A stretch of DNA of 64,000 bases from Fen-330 sp050008465 (lineage in GTDB: Bacteria > Acidobacteriota > Terriglobia > Bryobacterales > Bryobacteraceae): the NCBI GenBank assembly GCA_050008465.1, contig JBEKMO010000001.1, forward strand, positions 70,322 to 134,321. The letters run 5' to 3'. Below the pieces are notes generated by a model, which had not been told where the DNA came from, ran no database searches, and was given only the letters and a program-made list of their open reading frames with translations. The position numbers and the translations under genes were made by a program. Of this stretch, positions 1 through 8,284 are shown in pieces. Position 1 is the stretch's first letter. The number at the start of each line of letters is the position of its first letter.

Positions 1-949
1 CGAGTACGAACACGCCCCCGATGAATACCAGCAAGATCTCCTGCTTGACCAGGATGGCGGCCACCGCCAGGCTGCCCCCCAGCGAGAGCGACCCGACGTC
101 GCCCATGAAGATCTCCGCCGGATGGCAGTTGTACCACAGGAAGCCCAGGCAGGCCCCGGTCATCGCGCCGCAGAAAATGGTCAGCTCGCCGGCGGGCGGC
201 AGCCGGACCAGGTCCAGATACTTGGCGAATTCGGCGTGCCCGGTGGTGTAAGTAAGCGCGGTCATGGCGGCTGAGGCGATTAGCACCAGGCCGATGGCCA
301 GGCCGTCCAGGCCGTCCGCGAGGTTCACCCCGTTGGAGGTGCCCACGATCACCACCATCAGGAACAGGAAGAAGAAGACGAAAGCGAACAGGTAAGTGAA
401 CGGGTTGTGGAGCAGCGGCTCGATCACCAGGCCGGGCTTGAACGCCTTGAAGAAGGGGACGTTCATCGCGGTCGAGTAGCTCCCGTGGGCGCGCAGAACC
501 AGCAGCAATCCGCCGATGACCAGCGCTACTATGCACTGCGCGCCGAACTTGCGCCACGCGGTGAGGCCCAAATTCTGCTTCCTGCGGATCTTGGCGTAAT
601 CGTCCCAGAACCCGATGGCGCCGAAGCTCAGGATCCCGAACAGCGCGATCCAAATGTACGGATTGGCGAGGTTGGCCCATAGCAGCGTGGGCACAACGAT
701 CGAGATCACGATCAGCACACCGCCCATCGTCGGTGTGCCGGCCTTCTTCTGGTGGGACGTGGGGCCGTCCTCGCGGATGTGCTGCCCGATCTGGAACTGG
801 CGCAGCTTGCCGATCAGCCACGGGCCCAGCACCAGGCACAGGAACAGCGCCGTCATGCTGGCGAAGGCGGTGCGAGAAGTGATGTAGCGGAACAGTTCGA
901 AGCGGATGACGTGCGGATGAAGCTGTTCGTAAAGAAGCCAGTAGAACAT
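1..949 (-). CDS. mraY: Phospho-N-acetylmuramoyl-pentapeptide-transferase (3' end outside window)
   Basis: Integral membrane enzyme that moves phospho-MurNAc-pentapeptide onto undecaprenyl phosphate, making lipid I. The gene reads leftward from an ATG at 949 and runs off the window at base 1, leaving about 316 codons of the usual ~360. Translation shows the family signatures: KAGTPTMGG near residue 70, FGAIGFWDDYAK near 110, TSNGVNLADGLDGLA near 205 and a late MGDVGSLSLGG motif, separated by hydrophobic helices. It is last in the visible dcw order, after murF, which is the usual arrangement. The 136 bp gap before it holds a large inverted repeat (962-1083). Confidence is high. Confidence 0.96.
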   Translation of the reverse strand, partial: MFYWLLYEQLHPHVIRFELFRYITSRTAFASMTALFLCLVLGPWLIGKLRQFQIGQHIREDGPTSHQKKAGTPTMGGVLIVISIVVPTLLWANLANPYIWIALFGILSFGAIGFWDDYAKIRRKQNLGLTAWRKFGAQCIVALVIGGLLLVLRAHGSYSTAMNVPFFKAFKPGLVIEPLLHNPFTYLFAFVFFFLFLMVVIVGTSNGVNLADGLDGLAIGLVLIASAAMTALTYTTGHAEFAKYLDLVRLPPAGELTIFCGAMTGACLGFLWYNCHPAEIFMGDVGSLSLGGSLAVAAILVKQEILLVFIGGVFVL

Positions 950-961
950 TAGAAAAGCCTC

Positions 962-1083
962 GGCTTGTGGCTTGTGGCCTGTGGCCTGTGGATTCCGCGA
1001 CCGCGCGCGCCGCGCCGCGACAGGCGGCAGCCATAGGTGCGCCGTAGTTGGATCCACATGCCACAAGCCACATGCCACAAGCC
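962..1083. repeat. Long inverted repeat with internal GTGGC iterations between murF and mraY
   Basis: The left arm (962-996) and the right arm (1050-1083) are near-perfect inverse complements of about 33 bp. Each arm is built from short iterations of a TTGTGGC/CTGTGGC type unit. The ~53 bp between them is very GC-rich. The element fills almost the whole murF-mraY gap. RNA read through it could form a long stem within the dcw transcript. It looks like a REP- or MITE-like insertion; that identity is inference. Confidence 0.7.
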
Positions 1084-1085
1084 AA

Positions 1086-2420
1086 TCATCCGAGGAACCT
1101 TTCCAAGGCCGTCTCGACGTGGGTGCCGCGGGAGCCTTTGAACAGGACCGCATCGCCGTCGGCGAGCAGGGTGCGGAGGAAATCGCCGGCGGGCGCGGGG
1201 TCGTCGAAAAAGAACGCGGCGACGGCCGGCAACCCTGATCGAACAGCTTCGTCGATCATTTGGCAGGCCGCGCCGCGAATCCCGACGAGCACATCAACCC
1301 CGCACGCGACAGCGTAGTTGCCTACGTCCCGGTGCAAAGGCTCGGTCCAACGGCCGAGTTCGAGCATCTCCCCCAGCACGGCGACCCGGCGCCGTGCTGG
1401 CGTACCCCGGAGCACGTCCAGCATCGCGCGGACCGCCTCCGGGTTGGAGTTGTAGCAGTCGTTCAGAATCGTGATCCCGGCATGGGTGAAGCGCTCGCCC
1501 CTCATTTTCCCGGGCGCGAGTGACCGGACCGCTTCGCGCAGCCGTTCGGGCGCGATCCCGAAAACTCCGGCCACGGCGATTCCGGCCAACACGTTCAGCA
1601 GGCCATGCCGGCCCACGAGACTACATTCGAAATCCGTTTTCCCCAGGCGGAACCTGACGCCGGCGGGCGAGTACTCCACCTCCGCCGGTCGCACATCCGC
1701 CTCGGGGGAAGTGCCGAAGCATATCACAGGTCCAGGGTGGACGTCCCGGAAGCTCGCCACGCGCGGGTCGTCGGCATTCAGCACGGCGACGCCGCCGGCC
1801 GGAAGCGCCTCGATCAGTTCCCGCTTGGCCAGCGCTACTTCATCCACCGACTCGAAGAACTCCGCGTGCGCGAAGCCGACATTGGTGACCACCCCGACGT
1901 CCGGGCGAGCAATTGAGGCGAGCCTCCGGATCTCGCCGGGGTGGTTCATCCCGATCTCCAGAACCGCGGTGCGGACCTCTGGCGGCAAGCGGAGAATGGA
2001 CAGCGGCAGGCCCACGTGATTGTTCAAGTTCCCGATGGTCTTGCCGACGCGCATCTCGACCGCCAACAAATCGGCGATGATATCCTTGGTGGTGGTCTTG
2101 CCCGCGCTGCCCGTCACCCCGATCACCCGGCCTCCCCATCGAGCGCGCGCCCACCCGGCGATTTGTTCCAGTGCCGCCAGGCTGTCGGGGACCGGAAGCA
2201 ACCGCTCCCCGTTGTTCTGGCCCGCGCTTCCGACGGCTGCCACGGCGCCTTTCCGGAAGGCCTCGTCGAGGAAATCGTGGCCGTCGTGGAGGGGGCCGCG
2301 CAGGGCGAAGAACAGGTCCCCGCGCTCCAGCGTGCGCGTATCCACGCTCCAGCCCGTGATGACTGCCGCGGGAGCCGCCTGGCCAAGTACGCCGGCCACC
2401 TGCTGGAGATCGAAGGTCAT
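1086..2420 (-). CDS. murF: UDP-N-acetylmuramoyl-tripeptide--D-alanyl-D-alanine ligase
   Basis: Cytoplasmic ATP-dependent Mur ligase that adds D-Ala-D-Ala to UDP-MurNAc-tripeptide, the last soluble step of peptidoglycan precursor synthesis. The 444-residue product has the N-terminal uridine-binding domain, the ATP-binding loop GVTGSAGKTTTKD near residue 100, the NLNNHVGLPLS motif, LEIGMNHPGEI, and the ILNDCYNSNPEA motif before the C-terminal ligase domain. Length fits the family. Its start overlaps the murE stop by 4 bp (ATGA), so the two are probably translationally coupled. Confidence 0.96.
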   Translation of the reverse strand: MTFDLQQVAGVLGQAAPAAVITGWSVDTRTLERGDLFFALRGPLHDGHDFLDEAFRKGAVAAVGSAGQNNGERLLPVPDSLAALEQIAGWARARWGGRVIGVTGSAGKTTTKDIIADLLAVEMRVGKTIGNLNNHVGLPLSILRLPPEVRTAVLEIGMNHPGEIRRLASIARPDVGVVTNVGFAHAEFFESVDEVALAKRELIEALPAGGVAVLNADDPRVASFRDVHPGPVICFGTSPEADVRPAEVEYSPAGVRFRLGKTDFECSLVGRHGLLNVLAGIAVAGVFGIAPERLREAVRSLAPGKMRGERFTHAGITILNDCYNSNPEAVRAMLDVLRGTPARRRVAVLGEMLELGRWTEPLHRDVGNYAVACGVDVLVGIRGAACQMIDEAVRSGLPAVAAFFFDDPAPAGDFLRTLLADGDAVLFKGSRGTHVETALERFLG

Positions 2421-3868
2421 GCCCGATACCCCAGTTCTCCGAGCACTCTGCGTGCCACTTCGCGGTCGTCCAGCGGGATCGTCCGGTCCCTGAGGATCTG
2501 GTAGGTTTCGTGCCCCTTGCCGGCCAGGATGACGATGTCGCCGGGCTCCGCGCGCTCGAGCATCAGCCGGATGGCTTTCTCGCGATCCGGTTCGGCCAGG
2601 TACGGCGTGTCATGGCGGCCCAGCCCGACCATCGCGTCGTTAATGATGGCCAGCGGGTCCTCCGAGCGCGGATTGTCCGAGGTCAGCACCACGAAATCGC
2701 TCAGCTCGGCGGCGGCTTCCCCCATCAGCGGCCGCTTGATGCGGTCGCGATCCCCGCCGCAGCCGAACAAAGTGAGCACCCGTTTGGGGTGCAGGCCGCG
2801 CGCGACCGAGATCGCGTTGCGCAACGCATCGTCCGTGTGCGCGTAGTCCACCACTACCAGGAAGGGCTGGCCGGCTTCGACTTTCTCGAACCGGCCCGGC
2901 ACCGCGCGGCACTCGGCGATCCCCCGCACCACGGTCTCCACCGGAATGCCGTAGTTCGACGCCGCGCACCACGCCGCCAGGATGTTGTACACGTTCATCC
3001 GGCCGGGCAGCGGCGATGCGACCGCCACGCGCTCCTCGCCGTGCTGCACCTCGAACCGCAGCCCGTCGAAACCGGATTGGACGTTCACCGCGCGCACCGT
3101 CGCTCCGTTGCGCAGGCCATAGTGGAGGACTTCGGTTTGTGTCCCCACCTGGATCTCGCGCCCGTAGGGGTCGTCGTAGTTCAGGACGGCGAACCGCGGC
3201 GGCGGTGCGCCCGCGCCTTCAAACAGCATGCGCTTGGCGGCCAAGTACTCCTCCATGGTGTGGTGGAAATCCAGGTGATCGCGGGTCAGGTTTGTGAATA
3301 CCGCGGTGTGAAACCGGATGCCGTGCACCCGCGCCAGCGCCAGCGCGTGGGAGGAGACCTCCATGGTGGCGTGGCTGCCGCCGGCGGTCTCCAACTCCGC
3401 GAACAGCCGGAACAGGTCGAGGGATTCCGGGGTCGTGTTGACAGCGGCCTCCGCGGTGCCACCCAGGCGGTATTCGATGGTGCCGACTAGCAGCGTCGTC
3501 TTGCCCGCCGCGCGCAGCACCGAATCCAGAATGTAGGAGCTGGTGGTCTTGCCATTCGTCCCGGTGATGCCGGTGATACCCAGGCGTTCATCCGGGCGGC
3601 CGTAGAAGGCGCGCGCGGCGAGCGCCAGCGCGCGGCGGCCGTGTTCCACCTGAATCCAGACGCCTGGGAAGCCCTCCGGCCGCGCCGATTCGCTTACCAC
3701 GGCCACGGCACCGCGTTCGACGGCCTGGGCGGCGAAAGCGCGCCCGTCGGCTCTCTGGCCCGGAAACGCGAAGAACAGAAAGCCCGGAGCGACCTTGCGC
3801 GAGTCGCAGGCGATGCCGCGGACCTCCTCGGTGCTGGCGGCTTGTGGCAGCAGGTCGCGGACGTTCAT
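2417..3868 (-). CDS. murE: UDP-N-acetylmuramoyl-tripeptide synthetase (meso-diaminopimelate adding)
   Basis: Cytoplasmic Mur ligase adding the third stem-peptide residue to UDP-MurNAc-L-Ala-D-Glu. The 483-residue product shows the ATP loop ITGTNGKTT near residue 105, the lysine of YLAAKRMLF that is carbamylated in the family, and VVVDYAHTDDAL. The amino-acid pocket reads DNPRSEDP. In this family DNPR marks meso-diaminopimelate-specific enzymes, which predicts meso-Dap peptidoglycan. It overlaps ftsI upstream and murF downstream by 4 bp each. Confidence 0.96.
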   Translation of the reverse strand: MNVRDLLPQAASTEEVRGIACDSRKVAPGFLFFAFPGQRADGRAFAAQAVERGAVAVVSESARPEGFPGVWIQVEHGRRALALAARAFYGRPDERLGITGITGTNGKTTSSYILDSVLRAAGKTTLLVGTIEYRLGGTAEAAVNTTPESLDLFRLFAELETAGGSHATMEVSSHALALARVHGIRFHTAVFTNLTRDHLDFHHTMEEYLAAKRMLFEGAGAPPPRFAVLNYDDPYGREIQVGTQTEVLHYGLRNGATVRAVNVQSGFDGLRFEVQHGEERVAVASPLPGRMNVYNILAAWCAASNYGIPVETVVRGIAECRAVPGRFEKVEAGQPFLVVVDYAHTDDALRNAISVARGLHPKRVLTLFGCGGDRDRIKRPLMGEAAAELSDFVVLTSDNPRSEDPLAIINDAMVGLGRHDTPYLAEPDREKAIRLMLERAEPGDIVILAGKGHETYQILRDRTIPLDDREVARRVLGELGYRA

Positions 3869-5937
3869 TGGAATTGCACTCGCACTCGCTCTCCGGGATG
3901 CAGGAATTCGCCGGCCGCGGGCGCCTGGCCGCGGGCCACGCCGCTTCCCAACACGTCCACCGGCACGCCGGCGGCCAGCGATTCTTCGAGTACCGCCCGC
4001 ACCGTTTTGCCCTGGAAGCTGGGCACTCGGGGACCGGCGGCGACCACCACCATGGCGGCCGGCGGCGCCGTTGCTTCGGCTGAGGTTACGGCCGGAACTG
4101 CGGATGGGTCCGCGGGCGGTGTAGAGAGGTCCTCGGGCGGCGTCGAGAGTTCCGCGATCGCGACGTCGTTGGTCTCGGCGGGCTCGATCGCGGGCTCGGG
4201 CGCGGTCTCCGGCAGGTCCCGCGGGACGTCCAGCAGTCGCAGGACATCCACCGCTACCGACTTGAACACCGGTCCCGCCACGACGGCGCCGAACTGCTTG
4301 GTGCCGTTCAGCGTCACCGCGATCACCACCGCCGGGTTGGTCACCGGGGCGAACCCCACGAATGAGCCGTTGTAGAAGTGCGTGTAGTGCTTGGTGGCCT
4401 GGTCGAAGATCTGCGCCGAGCCGGTCTTGCCGCCGGACGTGTATCCGGGCAGGCGCGCCCCTTTCCCCGTACCGTGCAGCACCACTCCTTCCATCAACTG
4501 GCGCATGGTGATGGCCGTCTCCGGCTTGAGAATGCGACGAGGGGGCTCGGCGGGCTCGTTCTGCGGCTTGCCGCCGGGCCGCTGTCGCTTCAGAATGAGC
4601 CGCGGCCTCACCAGCATCCCGCCGTTGGCGATCACCGAGCAGGCCTGCGCCAGTTGCAGCGCCGTGGTGCTGATTTCGTGCCCCATCGCCACCGACCCGA
4701 TCGAGCTCTTGCCCCAGAACTTCAGATCTCTGACCGTCCCCGAGGATTCGGCCGGCAGTGGAATCCCAGTGCGCTTCCCGAAGCCGAACCTGCGCACGTA
4801 CTCCAGCAGGTTTTTCTCCCCAACCTTCAATCCTATCTGGATTGCGCCGATGTTGCTGGACTTGGCCAGCACGTCGGCGAACGACAGCGTCCCATAGCCG
4901 TGCTTGGCCTCGTGGATCACCCGGCCGAACAGGTTCAGCGTTCCGCCCCCGCAGTTGATCGGGCTGTCCGGGCGGAGGCTGGTGGTCTCCAACGCCGCCG
5001 AGAGCGTGATGATCTTGAACACCGAGCCGGGCTCGAAGGGCACCGACACCGGGTGATTAAAGCGCGCGGCCCGTTCCTCCGCGCTTTGCGGAGGCCGGTT
5101 GGGATCGAAGGAGGGGTAAGAGGCCAGAGCCAGGATCTCGCCCGTGTAAGGGTTCATGACCACCGCGCTGCCGCTGGCGGCGTTACGCAACTCGCAGGCC
5201 GCCTTGATCTCGCGCTCGACGAGGAACTGGATCCGCTCGTCGATCGAAAGGGTGATGTTGGCCCCCGGCTCGGCGGCGCTGGTGGCCAGTGCCTCGACGC
5301 CCCGCTGCTGAACGTCGGTGAGCATCTTGACGCTGCCCGGGCGCCCCACCAGCTCTTTGTCCAGGCTCTGCTCCAGCCCCAGGTTCCCCCGCTCCTGGAA
5401 ATCCACCGTGCCGACCACGTGGCTGGCCAGCGAACCGTCCGGATAGTGCCGCTGGCTCTCTGCGCGAAACTCCACGAACTCCAGCTTCAAGCTGTGCAGC
5501 CGCTCCGCTTCCTCGGGGGTGATCTTGCGCTTGACCCATAGGAAGCCGGCGTCGTCGGCTTTGGCTCGATCGAGCCGGGCGAGGAACTCCTGGCGGTCCA
5601 CGCGCAGAACGCCGGCCAGGATCTCGGCGGCCAGCGACGCGTCGGGCACGCGCAAGGGGTTGATGCAAACGGAATCGACGGGCAGGCTTAGCGCCAGCGG
5701 GCGGCCGCAGCGGTCCAGAATGGCGCCGCGCGCGGCCTCGATCTTGAAGATCCTGTGCTGCTGGCGGTCGGCGATCTCCTGGTAGGCCTTATGGCAGACG
5801 ATCTGGAGGTACACCAGGCGGCAAAGGATCGCCAGCGCCCAGATCAGGGCTACCAGCGCAAGACCCACCATGCGACCCGTGGCCCGTCCGGTGCCGCGCG
5901 CCCGCTCGGATTCCTCGCCCCGCCGCCAACCCCACAC
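3865..5937 (-). CDS. ftsI: Class B penicillin-binding protein (FtsI/SpoVD-like) with PASTA domain
   Basis: Septal peptidoglycan transpeptidase anchored in the inner membrane. Residues 23-47 form one transmembrane segment, followed by a PBP dimerisation domain and the transpeptidase. The active-site set is complete: SVFK (Ser305, Lys308), SSN (360-362) and KTG (504-506). After a Pro/Ala/Thr-rich linker, roughly the last 60 residues (from VPSFQGKTV) form a PASTA-like domain. The 690-residue length suits a PASTA-bearing class B enzyme. It sits between ftsL and murE as in most dcw clusters and overlaps murE by 4 bp. Confidence 0.94.
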   Translation of the reverse strand: MWGWRRGEESERARGTGRATGRMVGLALVALIWALAILCRLVYLQIVCHKAYQEIADRQQHRIFKIEAARGAILDRCGRPLALSLPVDSVCINPLRVPDASLAAEILAGVLRVDRQEFLARLDRAKADDAGFLWVKRKITPEEAERLHSLKLEFVEFRAESQRHYPDGSLASHVVGTVDFQERGNLGLEQSLDKELVGRPGSVKMLTDVQQRGVEALATSAAEPGANITLSIDERIQFLVEREIKAACELRNAASGSAVVMNPYTGEILALASYPSFDPNRPPQSAEERAARFNHPVSVPFEPGSVFKIITLSAALETTSLRPDSPINCGGGTLNLFGRVIHEAKHGYGTLSFADVLAKSSNIGAIQIGLKVGEKNLLEYVRRFGFGKRTGIPLPAESSGTVRDLKFWGKSSIGSVAMGHEISTTALQLAQACSVIANGGMLVRPRLILKRQRPGGKPQNEPAEPPRRILKPETAITMRQLMEGVVLHGTGKGARLPGYTSGGKTGSAQIFDQATKHYTHFYNGSFVGFAPVTNPAVVIAVTLNGTKQFGAVVAGPVFKSVAVDVLRLLDVPRDLPETAPEPAIEPAETNDVAIAELSTPPEDLSTPPADPSAVPAVTSAEATAPPAAMVVVAAGPRVPSFQGKTVRAVLEESLAAGVPVDVLGSGVARGQAPAAGEFLHPGERVRVQFQ

Positions 5938-5980
5938 CGGCTTCTCCTCCGCGTGTCACAATAGGCGTCCGCCCGTCCTC

Positions 5981-6472
5981 TTACTTACTGGGTGCGTTCA
6001 GAGCCAGCGCGCCGCCGCTGCTGTTGGGATTGAGGTACACGACGTGCGCCGAGTCCGGGTCGACCAGGCGCAGATCGCGCGCCATCTCTTGCAGCCGCTG
6101 CGGGCTGAGCAGGGCGGCCTCTTCCAGCTCCAATCGCGCCCGGTCCTGCACCAGTCTCTCGTGTTCCCGCTCCAGCGAGTGGATCTGGTAGCCGGCGATC
6201 ATTCCCAGTGCGTCGGGCAGTATCAGGATCATGATGAACAGCGCGGCGGCGAACGACATGGTCGCCGCGCGCCAGCATTTGCGCCGCGCCGCCGGATCAG
6301 CCTCCCGGACCACCCGGCTGTTGTCGACCTTCTTGCAGTAGAAGTACACGTCCTCGGAAGGCAGCGGACGCAGTTGGTAAGGGTCGGACTCCCGGTCCCA
6401 GCTCACCCGCGGCGCCTCCGCCGCTATCGCATTCGCTTCCGGACGTCTGAAAATCGCTGCCAGTGTCGCCAT
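5981..6472 (-). CDS. ftsL: FtsL-like cell division protein
   Basis: Small bitopic division protein expected to bridge FtsB and FtsQ in the divisome. The 163-residue product has a cytoplasmic N-terminal half of about 70 residues, one hydrophobic segment near residues 71-92 (FAAALFIMILILPDALGMIA), then a charged heptad-like stretch typical of the FtsL coiled coil. FtsL sequences diverge strongly, so the call rests on size, topology and position between rsmH and ftsI. The cytoplasmic part is longer than usual. Confidence 0.75.
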   Translation of the reverse strand: MATLAAIFRRPEANAIAAEAPRVSWDRESDPYQLRPLPSEDVYFYCKKVDNSRVVREADPAARRKCWRAATMSFAAALFIMILILPDALGMIAGYQIHSLEREHERLVQDRARLELEEAALLSPQRLQEMARDLRLVDPDSAHVVYLNPNSSGGALALNAPSK

Positions 6473-6490
6473 TGCTTTACCCTCTCTGAC

Positions 6491-6521
6491 CCGCTACTGA
6501 GCCGCGACCGTAAGGGAGCGG
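6491..6521. repeat. REP-like GC-rich element
   Basis: The stretch around 6491-6521 contains gcgaccgtaagggagcgg in the short gap between rsmH and ftsL. I recognise similar strings as dispersed intergenic repeats in acidobacterial genomes, but no second copy was found in this window, so the call rests on recall. Confidence 0.3.
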
Positions 6522-6523
6522 CC

Positions 6524-7384
6524 TCACTTCATCTCCACGGCCCGCAGCTTGGCGCTGCGCGAGGCCGGGTTGGTTGCCACCTCTTCTTCGCCCGGCCTGA
6601 CCACGTGCTTGGTCAGCAGCCGTGCCCTGCCCTGCCGGGCCAGTTCGCGGAAGGCCTCCTTGACTTGGCGGTCTTCCAGAGACATAAACGCGATCACCAC
6701 GATGCGGCCGCCGCTGGCCACCAGCTCGGGAGCGGCGCGTAGCAGAGCATCCAGTTCTTCGGCTTCGCGATTGACGGCGCGGCGCAGAGCCATGAACGTC
6801 TGAGTTGCCGGGTGCAGGCGACCCGTCCGCGGCACGGCCTGTTCGACGACACGCGCAAGGTGCAGCGTGTCGCGAATCGGCCGTGCCCGGACGATTGCTC
6901 TGGCTATTCTCCGCGCCCTCCTCTCTTCGCCGAGGTGATACAGCAGGTCGGCGAGCTCTCTTTCGCTCGTGGTGTTGGCCATGCCGGCCGCCGTCATGCC
7001 CTGACTTCTGTCCATGCGCATGTCCAGCGGGCCGGTCGCCGTCAAAGAAAACCCTCGTTCCGGCTCGGTCAACTGATAGCGGCTCACACCCAGGTCCGCC
7101 ACCAGCCCGTCGATCTTCTCGGTCCCCAAGGAGGCCAGCGCGCTCCGCAGCTCCGAGAACCTCGCCTGGCGGTAGCGGATCCGCTCCGCCCAGGCGGCCG
7201 TCGAGCGCCGCGCCAACTCCAGCGACTCGCCGTCGCAATCCAGCGCGATCACAAGCCCCGTCGTCAACCGTTGCGCGATCGCGGCGGTGTGGCCGCCCAG
7301 CCCGGCGGTCGCATCCGCGAAGATCCCGTCCGGGCGCACCGCCAGATATTCGAGCGCTTCGTTCAGCATCACGGGGTAGTGCAT
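6524..7384 (-). CDS. rsmH: 16S rRNA (cytosine(1402)-N(4))-methyltransferase
   Basis: SAM-dependent methyltransferase that N4-methylates C1402 in the 30S decoding centre. The 286-residue product starts HYPVMLNEALEYL, the family N-terminal motif. It carries the SAM loop DATAGLGGHTAAI near residue 25, the LGVSRYQL block, and the C-terminal VIAFMSLEDRQVKEAF motif, where the family usually has S(Y/F)HSLEDR. The mraZ stop lies 6 bp upstream of the ATG, indicating cotranscription. Confidence 0.95.
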   Translation of the reverse strand: MHYPVMLNEALEYLAVRPDGIFADATAGLGGHTAAIAQRLTTGLVIALDCDGESLELARRSTAAWAERIRYRQARFSELRSALASLGTEKIDGLVADLGVSRYQLTEPERGFSLTATGPLDMRMDRSQGMTAAGMANTTSERELADLLYHLGEERRARRIARAIVRARPIRDTLHLARVVEQAVPRTGRLHPATQTFMALRRAVNREAEELDALLRAAPELVASGGRIVVIAFMSLEDRQVKEAFRELARQGRARLLTKHVVRPGEEEVATNPASRSAKLRAVEMK

Positions 7385-7390
7385 ACATTG

Positions 7391-7876
7391 CTACTTCAAT
7401 CCCCGCTTTCTGAGCGCCCGCAGGTTGGTGGGGGCCGCCTCGGTGGCGCGCTGGAGCCGTCTCTCGGACGCCGCCTCGCTGTACAGATCGATGGCGCCGT
7501 TATAAAACCGCAGGTTGACCTTCTGATCCTCGATCTCGAGTTTTCGCCGCAGCCCGGGCGGTACCAGGATGCGCGCCTGCCCGTCGATGCCCGACACCGA
7601 GCCCCAGTAGTGTGCCAGGAAGGCCTCGTCCTCCGCTCCCTCGGGGTCATCCGTGTCTTCGGCGAAAATCTTTTCGTTTTCCATCCACACCTGGATGGGG
7701 TATATTCTTCCTATGTGGCCGTCCAGGGTGGTGACGAAGAATTGCTGCTCCGGGAAGGTCTTGACAAACTCCTCAAACTCTTTGGGAAGGCGGACGCGGC
7801 CCTTGTCGTCGCAGCGCGACGAGTATATGCCCAGCGGAGGCCGCGCCGAACCGGGTTGGGAGAGGGACTCTTCCAC
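7391..7876 (-). CDS. mraZ: Transcriptional regulator MraZ
   Basis: DNA-binding autorepressor that heads most dcw operons, made of two AbrB-like SpoVT/MraZ half-domains. The 161-residue product shows both: CDDKGRVRLPKEF near residue 23 and SGIDGQARILVPPGLR near residue 92. The start is a GTG at 7876; an in-frame stop lies about 30 bp upstream and no better start exists. The start codon sits inside the TGG repeat array at 7876-7907, so binding there could repress both transcription and initiation. Confidence 0.93.
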   Translation of the reverse strand: MEESLSQPGSARPPLGIYSSRCDDKGRVRLPKEFEEFVKTFPEQQFFVTTLDGHIGRIYPIQVWMENEKIFAEDTDDPEGAEDEAFLAHYWGSVSGIDGQARILVPPGLRRKLEIEDQKVNLRFYNGAIDLYSEAASERRLQRATEAAPTNLRALRKRGLK

Positions 7877-7907
7877 CTTCCACCACTTTCTAGCCAGTTT
7901 CTACCAC
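7876..7907 (-). promoter_or_regulatory. MraZ operator: four TGG motifs at ~10 bp period
   Basis: Read on the minus strand, TGG occurs four times at spacings of 10, 11 and 10 bp, with AGAAACTGG and AGAAAGTGG as the clearest units. Direct repeats of TGGGN or AAAGTGG at a 10 bp period are the known MraZ binding boxes in E. coli and Mycoplasma. The array begins just downstream of the predicted -10 and reaches the mraZ start codon. Confidence 0.72.
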
Positions 7908-7913
7908 TAGCCG

Positions 7914-7942
7914 ATTCTAGCCCTGCTGCCCAGCGTTTTCAA
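7914..7942 (-). promoter_or_regulatory. Sigma70-like promoter of the dcw cluster
   Basis: On the minus strand TTGAAA (7942-7937) is followed after exactly 17 bp by TAGAAT (7919-7914). Both hexamers differ from consensus at one or two positions. The start point would be near 7907, at the edge of the MraZ repeat array. Confidence 0.68.
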
Positions 7943-8284
7943 TACTGCATTCCGGGTTTTTCAGTCCGGAACTGAAGATTCTTGCGAACAAAAAGCGAAG
8001 ATGGCCCCGCCGCAGCCGCCACCGCCTTCCAGGCCCGCCCGTTTCTCCCCTGGACCGGAGCGCGCCGCGCCTGCGGCCCTCAGTCACCGAAGCCGAGCTG
8101 TCGCGGCAAGGTAGAGAGTTCCGCTTGTGGCACAGTGGAAGGTTCTCGACGCCGACTGGAAGGGCGGGTCTGCGGTCACCATCGCGAGGTTTTGCGCTTG
8201 CTTGGGGAGAACAACTCGGCTACGCCGTCACACTCGAGCAGGCGGCTTGACCGCGGAGTCAGCCACCGTATTTTGCGAAGCTCA
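7943..8284. other. Intergenic, no further feature seen
   Basis: Between the dcw promoter and the end of the GH35 gene. I see no convincing ORF, RNA or repeat. No clear terminator for the GH35 gene is visible. Confidence 0.5.

Noticed and set aside
2510..3490. 326-codon plus-strand frame over murE
   Set aside because: A shadow of murE in high-GC DNA; the translation is Arg/His-rich without domains. Many similar antisense frames over other genes were left out for the same reason.
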